A DNA stretch of 64,000 nt from Myxococcaceae bacterium. GTDB taxonomy: Bacteria; Myxococcota; Myxococcia; Myxococcales; Myxococcaceae. This document shows, piece by piece, positions 7,144 through 14,254 of the stretch. The notes beneath the pieces are model-generated. The model saw only the letters and a list, made by a program, of their open reading frames with translations, did not search any database and was not told the DNA's origin. The translations under genes and the position numbers were made by a program. Location of the stretch: contig JAEUJQ010000056.1 of NCBI GenBank assembly GCA_016793095.1, positions 1 through 64,000 on the forward strand. The letters are read 5' to 3'. How positions within the stretch are numbered: position 1 is the first letter of the stretch; each line of letters opens with the position of its first letter.

Positions 7144-9558
7144 TCAGGGCACCGCGCGCAGCACCGCCGGCTCGAACGGCGAGGTGAGGAGCAGCACGCC
7201 CTGACGCGCCGCGATGCCGAACGGCGCGTTCAGCCCTCCGGGAGCGGGCCCCAGCATCACCCGGCCCACGCCCGCCGTGCCGAGCGCCGTCGAGACGGTG
7301 CCGTTGCGGATCCGCCGCACCGTGTGGTTCCACTGCTCGGTGACGAACAGCGCGTCGTCAGAGACCTCCAGCCCGTTCGGCCCCGCGAAGGTGGCGGCCC
7401 CGTTCGGCCCATCGAAGGCTCCCTGCTCGCCGGTGCCCGCGAAGGTGCTCACGGCGCGCGCCGAGATGGTGATGGCGCGCACGAGGTTGTTGTCGGTGTC
7501 GGCCACGAAGAGGATGCCGGCGAGCGGTCCCGTCTTCGCGTAGGTGAGCGCCAGGGGGGTCGAGAACCGCGCCGCGGCGCCGATGCCGTCGTCCGAGCCC
7601 GACATCATCGGCGAGCCCGCCAGGGTGGTGACGTCACCTGTGGTGGTGATGTGCCTGATGGTGTTCGCGGCAGGGTCAGAGACGAACAGCTCGGTCTCGC
7701 CCCGGAGCGCGAGGCCGACAGGGGCGAAGAAGCGCGCGGTCAGCCTCGGGCCGTCGGTGTTGCCGAAGCCGCTCGGGACGCCGGCGAAGGTGGACACCAC
7801 CCGGGTGGACGGGTCGATGCGGCGAATGACGCCGTTGCCGGTGTCGGCGACGTAGACGACCCCCAGCGCGCTGATGGCGATGCCCACCGGCTGGTTGAAG
7901 CGCGCGGTCTGGGCGGGCCCGTTCGCGAACACGCAGTCGTTCTCGGCGCCGGCGACGGTGGTGACGTCACCGAGCGGAGAGATCAGCCGGATGGTGCACG
8001 CGACCGCGTCGGTCACCCACGCGCCGCCGTTCGGGTCGATGGCGACGCCGGCTGGTCGGGTGAAGCGAGCCTCGGCGCCCGAGCCATCGGCGTTCCCCGT
8101 GGTGGGGGGCGCGCCCGCCAGGGTCGTGACCACGCCGGTCCGGGTCACCCGGCGGAGCGTGCCGTTCCCGGTGTCGGCGACGACCAGCACGCCACCCGGC
8201 CCCATGGCGATGCCGGTGGGCTCCCCGAAGCGCGCGCTGGCGCCCGTCCCGTCGGCAGAGCCCGCTTGATCGGCGGCGCCGGCGAGCGTCGAGACGACCC
8301 CGGCCGCAGTCACCTGCCGGATCGCTCCGTGATCGAGCACGTAGAGGTTTCGCGTGTCGTTGTCGTAGGCGAGGCCGCGGAGGTCGGCGAAGCGAGCCCC
8401 GTTGCCGGTCCCGTTGCTGCTGCCGCTGACGCCGGCGAGCCCGGCGACGGTCGTCACGACCCCGAGGTCGCTGATCTTCCGGATCGTGAAGTTGCCCGAA
8501 TCGGCGACCCACACGTTGCCGAACGCATCGGCGGCGACGCCCGTGGGGCGGCTGAAGCGCGCCGCGGTCGTCAGGCCGTCGGTCGACCCGACGCTGCCCG
8601 CCTGACCCGCCCGCGTCCCCACGACCCCGCCACCGACGACGATGACGCGAATGGTGTGGTTCTCTGCGTCGGCGACGTAGAGCCGATCGGGCGGGGCCCA
8701 GGCCACGGCCACGGGCGCGTTGAAGCGCGCGGTGCCACCGGTTCCGTCGATGGCTCCAGGCGTCGGGTTGCCGGCGACCGTCGTCACCACGCCAGCCGGG
8801 CTGATGGCGCGGATGCAGTTGTTGGCCGTGTCGGCGACGTAGAGGGTGCCTCCGTTGTCGCGCGTGACGGCCGAGGGCTCGAAGAAGCGCGCCTCGCGGT
8901 TCAGCTTGTTCTCGTAGCCCGAATAGCCGGCGCGGCCCGCGACGGTGGTGACCACTCCCTCGGCCGTGACCTTGCGAATGGTGTGGTTCGCCGTGTCCGC
9001 GACGAAGACATCGCCGTTGGTGTCCACCGCGAGGCCGCCGGGCTCCTGGAAGCGGGCCTCGGCGCCGACGCCGTCCGCCGCGCCCGGGCCCCCGGGTCTG
9101 CCTGCGACGAGCTCGACGCGCCCCGTCGTGCTGAGCCGCAGCGTCGCCGGGTCGCTCAGTTGACTGCCGATCGGGTTCCTGACGCGCGCCTTGATCACGA
9201 CGCCGTCGGCCTTGAGCGGCACGAGCCAGACCCGCAGCGTCGTCGTGCCCGAGCCCGTGAGGATGCCGCCCGCCAGCCTGCCGGTGCCGGGGCCGTCCGA
9301 CAGCAGCACGTCGTCGGCGTACCACTCCCAGGAGAGCGGGTCGGCGCCGGTCGCCACCGACGAGAAGGATGCCTCGCGGCCGGCGACGACCGTGACGCTC
9401 GCGGGGTGCTGTTGAATGACCGGCACGCCGAAGCCCCCGTCGCCGCCGCCGCACCGGTTCTGGGCGAGGCACACCTGGTGGGCTCGCTCGAAGTCGAGGC
9501 ACGCGCTGAGGCCGACGGTGAGGCCGAAGAGCACGAGGACCGGACGGACGGTGCTCAT
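7144..9558 (-). CDS. NHL-repeat beta-propeller lipoprotein with Ig-like domain
   Basis: 804 residues, exported lipoprotein: signal peptide with lipobox (VGLSAC) at the N-terminus. An Ig-like domain follows at about 48-130 (IQQHPASVTVVAGREASFSS ... WYADDVLLS). The rest is about 12 NHL repeats with the consensus VAG-x-G-x-DG-x-G-x-ARF-x-P-x-G-(V/I)-A-x-D ... VADT-x-N-x-(I/T)-R. Twelve repeats would fit two six-bladed propellers. ATG 9558 has GGAGG 5 bases upstream and overlaps the stop of the TPR/PEGA gene. Being in an operon with a Ser/Thr kinase, it may be a surface binding protein made with that signalling unit; the ligand is unknown. NHL propellers in bacteria can bind sugars or act as lyases, but no catalytic residues were identified. 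Confidence 0.88.
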   Translation of the reverse strand: MSTVRPVLVLFGLTVGLSACLDFERAHQVCLAQNRCGGGDGGFGVPVIQQHPASVTVVAGREASFSSVATGADPLSWEWYADDVLLSDGPGTGRLAGGILTGSGTTTLRVWLVPLKADGVVIKARVRNPIGSQLSDPATLRLSTTGRVELVAGRPGGPGAADGVGAEARFQEPGGLAVDTNGDVFVADTANHTIRKVTAEGVVTTVAGRAGYSGYENKLNREARFFEPSAVTRDNGGTLYVADTANNCIRAISPAGVVTTVAGNPTPGAIDGTGGTARFNAPVAVAWAPPDRLYVADAENHTIRVIVVGGGVVGTRAGQAGSVGSTDGLTTAARFSRPTGVAADAFGNVWVADSGNFTIRKISDLGVVTTVAGLAGVSGSSNGTGNGARFADLRGLAYDNDTRNLYVLDHGAIRQVTAAGVVSTLAGAADQAGSADGTGASARFGEPTGIAMGPGGVLVVADTGNGTLRRVTRTGVVTTLAGAPPTTGNADGSGAEARFTRPAGVAIDPNGGAWVTDAVACTIRLISPLGDVTTVAGAENDCVFANGPAQTARFNQPVGIAISALGVVYVADTGNGVIRRIDPSTRVVSTFAGVPSGFGNTDGPRLTARFFAPVGLALRGETELFVSDPAANTIRHITTTGDVTTLAGSPMMSGSDDGIGAAARFSTPLALTYAKTGPLAGILFVADTDNNLVRAITISARAVSTFAGTGEQGAFDGPNGAATFAGPNGLEVSDDALFVTEQWNHTVRRIRNGTVSTALGTAGVGRVMLGPAPGGLNAPFGIAARQGVLLLTSPFEPAVLRAVP

Positions 9559-10967
9559 GGCAGCCTCCCCGACACGCCGACGAAGGCGCCGTGTGGAGTC
9601 ACCAGGGCGCTCACCGAGGGGGCGCCCTCTGGCGGCGCAGCGAGCAGCACCACGCCCGTGACGATCGCGGCCGCTCCGAGCCCGACGCCCACCCAGCCCA
9701 GCGTCTGCAGCAACGGGCCGTTCTGCACCGCGTCGCGCTCCTGGGCGGGCGTCAGCGTCGCGCGGCTGGTGAGCAGCGTGTACCGCACGTTCGCCTGCCA
9801 CAACGACACGCCGCCGCCTCCGGCGATCAGCGCGCCGGCCGTGAGCGGAACCCAGCCGATCTTGCTGCGCGGTCGCTCGGTTGACGCAGAGACGGTCGGC
9901 TCAGCTGAGAGCGGCGTCGTCACCGCTGCAGGAGCGGCCGGCGCCGGCGCGGTGGTACGGGACGGCGTCGGTCCAGCCGCCGCGATGCTCGACGCCGGCG
10001 AAGGCGCTGGAGCGGCAGGACGGGCACCGGCGTTCGTCGGGTCTGGCGAAGGCGCGGTGGGCGCGGGACGAGCCGTGGTGGTTGGCGCTGGCGCCGTCGG
10101 AGCGGCAGGACGGGCGCCGGCGCTCGTCGGGCCTGGCGAAGCCGCGGCGGAAGGCACAGGACCGGTCGCGGTGGTGGTTGGCGCCGGCGGCGGTGCACGG
10201 CGAGCACCCTGAGGCGTCCCAGCGGCAACATCGGCCGCCGTGACCGTCAGGGCTGGCTCCGTGGGCGCGCGAGCAGGCTGAGGCGTCGCCGGAGCGGCAG
10301 CACCAGGCATGGCGGGGGCCGGGCTCGCGGACGCGGCTGGCGAAGGAGCCGCAGGCGCCGTCGGAGTGGGACCGGGTGAGGCGGCCGACGCAGGCGGTGT
10401 GACGGGAGCGACCGCCACTGCCGCGGGGCGTTCGAGCAGCAGGTTCACCTCGACCCGTCGCCCCGGCTGCACCTCGAGGTTGGTCCTGGCGCCCCGGCCG
10501 TCTCGCGTGGTGGCCTCGATGACGTGAGCGCCGCCACCGAGCTCGAGCGTGAGCGGGGCGGGACCCACCGGCTTGCCATCGACGCGCACCGTCGCCTCGC
10601 CGTTGAGGACCGAGATGGACACGAGCGCAGGCAGCCCGGCGCGCGCCTTCTCGAGCAGCTCGACGGCCTGAGGGCTCGCAGTGGCCTCGTCCAGCTCGCT
10701 GCCGAGGTCCTTCTTCAGCGCCGACGAGAAGGCCGCGCTCGCTTTGTCTGCCTGGCCGAGCGCCAGCAGGCACTGGCCTCGCACGAGCAGGAGCTTCGCC
10801 GCGGCGTTCGCGTCCTTCGTCGCGGGGAGCGCCACGTCGACCACCTTGAGCGCACGCGCGAACTCGCCGTCCCCGAGCAGCTGTCGCGCCTGCTCGACGG
10901 CGGGCTGGCCGAAGGCGAAGGTGCTGCAGACGACGAGGAGCAGACCAGACAGTCGGATGAGCCTCAT
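9555..10967 (-). CDS. Secreted TPR/PEGA-domain protein with Pro/Ala linker
   Basis: 470 residues. A signal peptide (LIRLSGLLLVVCSTFAFG) is followed by a small TPR-like region (about 20-110, ARQLLGDGEFARALKVVD, KLLLVRGQCLLALGQADKA), a PEGA beta-domain (about 117-185, VRVDGKPVGPAPLTLELGGG) and a long Pro/Ala/Thr-rich linker. Near the C-terminus are two hydrophobic stretches (VPLTAGALIAGGGGVSLW and GWVGVGLGAAAIVTGVVLL), probably membrane helices. ATG 10967 overlaps the stop of the kinase gene, with GGAG 8 bases upstream. The layout is typical of myxobacterial proteins encoded next to PEGA-tailed Ser/Thr kinases. The role is unknown, but co-translation with the kinase suggests the same pathway. 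Confidence 0.82.
   Translation of the reverse strand: MRLIRLSGLLLVVCSTFAFGQPAVEQARQLLGDGEFARALKVVDVALPATKDANAAAKLLLVRGQCLLALGQADKASAAFSSALKKDLGSELDEATASPQAVELLEKARAGLPALVSISVLNGEATVRVDGKPVGPAPLTLELGGGAHVIEATTRDGRGARTNLEVQPGRRVEVNLLLERPAAVAVAPVTPPASAASPGPTPTAPAAPSPAASASPAPAMPGAAAPATPQPARAPTEPALTVTAADVAAGTPQGARRAPPPAPTTTATGPVPSAAASPGPTSAGARPAAPTAPAPTTTARPAPTAPSPDPTNAGARPAAPAPSPASSIAAAGPTPSRTTAPAPAAPAAVTTPLSAEPTVSASTERPRSKIGWVPLTAGALIAGGGGVSLWQANVRYTLLTSRATLTPAQERDAVQNGPLLQTLGWVGVGLGAAAIVTGVVLLAAPPEGAPSVSALVTPHGAFVGVSGRLP
10011..10144. repeat. 44-bp imperfect direct repeats, 90-bp period, coding
   Basis: Bases 10011-10054 and 10101-10144 are near-identical (both begin AGCGGCAGGACGGGC) with a 90-base offset, a multiple of three. 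They encode duplicated Pro/Ala/Thr/Arg-Pro segments of the low-complexity linker in the TPR/PEGA protein. This is most simply an in-frame tandem duplication of about 30 residues. Confidence 0.75.
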
Positions 10968-12544
10968 GGCGTCAGCTCCACGGTCAGCTTGGTGTCTTCT
11001 CCCGGCTTCACGGTCAGCTCCCGCTCGACGGTCGCGAAGCCGTCGCGGCGGAAGGCGAAGTGATGGGTCCCCGGCTCGAGCGTGACCGCGAGCGGCGCGG
11101 TGCCCTTCCGCACGCCGTTCACGTCCACGTACGCCCACGAGCCCACGCCGCCCACCTTCACCACCAGCCGCACCTGGGCCTCTCCGTGCGTGGCCTCCAC
11201 CGGAGTCGGCTCCGCCCGCGGGCGCTTGACCGGCGGGACCTTCTTCGGGCGGGCGCGAGCGTCCTCAGCGGTCGCGGTCACGGCGGGGTTCCCCACCTGG
11301 CCTCCCGTCGGCTCACCGGCGGGCAGGGTGCCCTGCACGACCGGGTCGCTCGGCTGCGTCGCGGAGTCCGTTGCGGCCGTGGGCGCGGGCGCTGCGGGAG
11401 CAGGAACCTCAGGGAGCGTCGGGAGGGGCATGGCCTGGTCGTCGGCCTTCGCCGCCTCGGGCGGCCGCTCCGGGTCGTCGCGGGGCGGGTTCACCGCGGC
11501 GGCCAGCACCGCTCCGCCTGAAGGCGCCTCCGAGCCCGGCGGGAGCACAGGCTCGCGTGGCGTCGCGCTCCACGGCCGTGTCACCGCGAGGACGCCGGCG
11601 AGGGCGAGCAGCGCGGCCCCGGCGACGAAGGGCCAGGCGCGCCGGCGTTGGACCGACGACAGCTCGTGGCCAGCGAGCGACGGCGCGGCGACGGGGACTC
11701 CGGTCAGCGGTGGCGTCGCCAGCTCGGCGCGCGCCGCGGGGTCGGTCTGCGCGCCCGCTTCGAGGGCACGGAAGAACTCGAGCGACGTGTCGAACCGCTC
11801 CGCAGGCACCTTGGCCAGGGCCCGCTTCAGCACCGGCGCGAGGCCCGCAGGCAGGTCTGCCTTGATCTGCGTGACGTCCGGCGGCTCGTGATCGATGTGG
11901 GCCTTCATCACCGAGAAGTCGCTGTCGCCGGCGAAGACGGGCGTGCCGGTGAGCATCTCGAAGACGACGGTGGCCAGCGCGTAGAGGTCGCTGTGTCGAT
12001 CGACCCGGCGCCCGAGGATCTGCTCTGGCGACATGTAGCGGGGCGTGCCGACGATCACGCCCGAGCGCGTCATCACGTTCTTCGTGTCGTGCGCCACGCC
12101 GAGGTCGAGCACCGTCACCCGGCCTTCGGGCGACAGGAAGATGTTCGCCGGCTTGATGTCGCGGTGCACCACCCCGTGGTCGTGCACGCACTGGAGGCCG
12201 TCGCAGATCTGCCGGGTGATGGAGAGCACCTCGGCCAGCGGCAGGCGACCGTGCGCCTTGAGGTGGTCCGCCAGCGAGCTGCCCGTGAGGTACTTCATCA
12301 CGATGAAGGGCGCGTTCCGCAGGCGGCCGACCGCGTACACGGGGATGAGGTTCGGATGATCGAGCCTGGCCATCATGCGCGCCTCACGCTCGAACCGGGT
12401 GACGAGCTCCTGGTTGTCGGCGAGGTGCTGCGTCATCATCTTGATGGCGACCAGGCGATCGAGCTCGACGTCCCGCGCGAGGTAGACCGAGCCCATGCCG
12501 CCCTGGCCCAGCTTGCGCTCGATGGCCCACTTGCCGTCGAGCAC
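10964..12544 (-). CDS. Ser/Thr protein kinase with PEGA tail; N-terminal zinc ribbon out of frame
   Basis: 526 residues from GTG 12544. The eukaryotic-type kinase domain is complete: G-loop GQGGMGSVY, Lys35 in VAIKMM, HRDIKPANI catalytic loop, DLGVA metal-binding motif, and activation-loop GTPRYMSPEQ. A membrane helix follows at about 305-322 (WPFVAGAALLALAGVLAV), then a Pro/Ala linker and a PEGA-like domain (SWAYVDVNGVRKGTAPLAVT), presumably periplasmic. The stop overlaps the TPR/PEGA gene. Homologues usually begin with a zinc ribbon fused to the kinase; here that ribbon is at 12668 in another frame, separated by a TGA just upstream of GTG 12544. GGAG about 10 bases before this GTG may allow re-initiation. 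See the separate fragment entry. Confidence 0.88.
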   Translation of the reverse strand: MLDGKWAIERKLGQGGMGSVYLARDVELDRLVAIKMMTQHLADNQELVTRFEREARMMARLDHPNLIPVYAVGRLRNAPFIVMKYLTGSSLADHLKAHGRLPLAEVLSITRQICDGLQCVHDHGVVHRDIKPANIFLSPEGRVTVLDLGVAHDTKNVMTRSGVIVGTPRYMSPEQILGRRVDRHSDLYALATVVFEMLTGTPVFAGDSDFSVMKAHIDHEPPDVTQIKADLPAGLAPVLKRALAKVPAERFDTSLEFFRALEAGAQTDPAARAELATPPLTGVPVAAPSLAGHELSSVQRRRAWPFVAGAALLALAGVLAVTRPWSATPREPVLPPGSEAPSGGAVLAAAVNPPRDDPERPPEAAKADDQAMPLPTLPEVPAPAAPAPTAATDSATQPSDPVVQGTLPAGEPTGGQVGNPAVTATAEDARARPKKVPPVKRPRAEPTPVEATHGEAQVRLVVKVGGVGSWAYVDVNGVRKGTAPLAVTLEPGTHHFAFRRDGFATVERELTVKPGEDTKLTVELTP

Positions 12545-12668
12545 CCCGAGCTGGCTCCGGGTCTGGCGGCCGCTCGAGCGTCACCTCGAGGCCGGGGATG
12601 TCGGCGCCGCACGCCATGCAGCGAATCGCAGACTCACTGACCTCGATCCCGCAGCGGGGACAGCGCAC
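12545..12668 (-). pseudogene. Zinc-ribbon leader of the kinase, separated by a frameshift
   Basis: GTG 12668 is preceded by GGAGG with a 7-base spacer, the best ribosome site in the area. It opens VRCPRCGIEVSES then AIRCMACGADIPGLEVTLER, a four-cysteine zinc ribbon (two C-x2-C knuckles) of the kind normally fused to myxobacterial Ser/Thr kinases. The frame then runs out of phase with the kinase: reading on gives Arg-rich nonsense, while the kinase frame (RQTRSQLGVLDGKW) opens only after a TGA. A one-base indel somewhere around 12560-12575 would join the two. It could be a real mutation, a sequencing error or a slippage site; the sequence alone does not decide. Confidence 0.6.
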
Positions 12669-12740
12669 GGGCAGACCTCCGTTCAGAAGGCCTGCATGAA
12701 GTGACCCACCGGCGATCGGCCTGATGTCGGCCGTCAGGGA

Positions 12741-13171
12741 GTGCCGCGGGCGCAAGTCATGCGCGCCGCTCGACGGGAGCGCGACTTCTGCTGCGCCGGC
12801 AGTCGTTTCAAGCCGATCCGAAAGGGGTTCGTCCTTCCCAGGCCCGACTGCGCGATCGACGCCGACATCGTGGCGGCGGGCGCCGGGACGCTGAACCTCG
12901 AGTTCGCCGGCTGACGGAGACGTGGGTGCTCGACACGCTGGTGGGGCTCGACAAGCACTTCACCGGCTCGAAGCGGTCGACCGCGCGGCTCCTCCAGTCG
13001 CTGGCCGACGCGATCGCCAGGCCCCGGAAACCGGTCACGCGCGGCCTCTCTCGACTCGGCTGAGTACAAGGAGCACGGCGGCGACTCCAACGACGGCATC
13101 GCGGTCTCCCGACCGATGCTCACCACCGGCGCGGTCCTCCGGGAGCAGCGGGCCGACGCTGAGACTGCGAG
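12741..13171 (+). pseudogene. Possible decayed plus-strand gene, fragments in three steps
   Basis: This 500-base gap between operons has no intact gene but holds protein-like plus-strand stretches in shifting frames. Fragment A: 12759-12914, MRAARRERDFCCAGSR through VLPRPDCAIDADIVAAG to LNLEFAG and a stop. Fragment B: 12911-13063, LTETWVLDTLVGLDKHFTG then RSTARLLQSLADAIARPRKP. Fragment C: from about 13050, AEYKEHGGDSNDGIAVSRP then MLTTGAVLREQRADAETASY. Their amino-acid make-up is more balanced than the Arg/Ala-rich shadows typical of this GC content, which suggests a frameshifted remnant. I do not recognise the family. It could also be non-coding sequence that reads well by chance. No convincing promoter or terminator was seen in it. 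Confidence 0.35.
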
Positions 13172-14254
13172 CTACTGCTCGAGTACCAGCTTCTTCGCCT
13201 CGATGACGATCTCGTCGGTGCCCTGGTGCACGGCCACCCACGACGCGGTGTTCTCGGAGCGCGCCCACATCGCCCCGCCCTCGCCGATGCCGAGCTCGAG
13301 GAAGCCCTTCGGCTTGCCCTTCTGCGAGTAGTCGAGGCGCAGCGCCACCGTCGGCGCCTTGCCCGCGGGCAGCTCTCCTTTGCCGAGCACCTCGGTGACG
13401 ATGAGGCGTCCCCAGACCTTGTCGTGCCAGTTCTTCACCAGCTCGTCCGGTTTGTCCGGCGTCGCCGCGCGGGCCACCTTCGCCGTGCTGGGGATCTCGG
13501 CGTTCGTCTGAAGGAAGACCGCCTCCTTCCCGTCCGCGTTGACGGTGAAGCGGTCGAACTCGCTCTGCTTGAAGACATGCAGGCGGCGATCGACGAGCAC
13601 CTGTGACTGGGGATCGAAGTCGGCGAACAGGGAGCCTGACAGCAGGTAGACGTCTCCGCTGCGCTCGTCCTGCAGGTAGGTGCCGAAGATGCCCGGGAGC
13701 GTCTTCGCGACGCGATAGACGCGGGCGGTGCTGGCGACGATCAGCTCGAGCCGTCGATCGGTGCCGGCGAGGCCCAGCTCTGCCAGCTTCTCGTCGCTCA
13801 AGCTCCCCAGCGCGCGCGTCGCCTCGAGGGGCATGAACTTCGCCAGCGCGTTCTCGGCCCGCTCGTTCGCGAGCACCTCGCGCGTCGGCGGTGGCGGAGG
13901 CTTCGCAGGGGTGACCGCGACCTCGATGACGCCAGCGTCCACCGCTCCGCCGTCGGGCAAGAGGCCGCCATCGAGGGCGACGAGGGTGGTGCCGGGGCCA
14001 GCGTCGGCCGGCCCGGGCTCCTTGCCGGGGATCCACCCCGAGGTCAGCCACAGCTGCCCCTCGACGCGCTTCAACGTGAGGAACCGCTGGCCGTCTTCGT
14101 ACTTCAGCGACTCGAGCGACTGCTTCGAGGCCTCGAGCACCTTGATGGTCGTGCTGGACGAGGCCGACTCTTTCGGGCGTTGCCACGTGGCGTACGCGGC
14201 GATCAACCCGAGGCCGGCGAGAGCGCCCGTCATCGCGACGTTGCTGGCCTTCAC
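13172..14254 (-). CDS. DUF4340-like envelope protein of the Gld-type ABC operon
   Basis: 360 residues. One N-terminal membrane helix (MTGALAGLGLIAAYATW) followed by a presumably periplasmic domain with a Pro-rich segment (TPAKPPPPPTREVL) near residue 115 and a beta-rich repeat region (FLTLKRVEGQLWLTSG; RRLELIVASTARVYRVAKT; DVYLLSGSLFADFD) that fits the DUF4340 family usually found beside GldG-like proteins. GTG 14254 was chosen because AGGAGG lies 7 bases upstream and it overlaps the stop of the GldG-like gene by 4 bases. It is the last gene of the ABC operon. Its biochemical role is unknown. Confidence 0.78.
   Translation of the reverse strand: MKASNVAMTGALAGLGLIAAYATWQRPKESASSSTTIKVLEASKQSLESLKYEDGQRFLTLKRVEGQLWLTSGWIPGKEPGPADAGPGTTLVALDGGLLPDGGAVDAGVIEVAVTPAKPPPPPTREVLANERAENALAKFMPLEATRALGSLSDEKLAELGLAGTDRRLELIVASTARVYRVAKTLPGIFGTYLQDERSGDVYLLSGSLFADFDPQSQVLVDRRLHVFKQSEFDRFTVNADGKEAVFLQTNAEIPSTAKVARAATPDKPDELVKNWHDKVWGRLIVTEVLGKGELPAGKAPTVALRLDYSQKGKPKGFLELGIGEGGAMWARSENTASWVAVHQGTDEIVIEAKKLVLEQ

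Noticed and set aside
7324-10212. Long open frame on the plus strand opposite the NHL and TPR/PEGA genes
   Set aside because: Arg/Ala/Gly-rich with no domains; a GC-bias shadow of minus-strand genes that have signal peptides, NHL repeats and ribosome sites.
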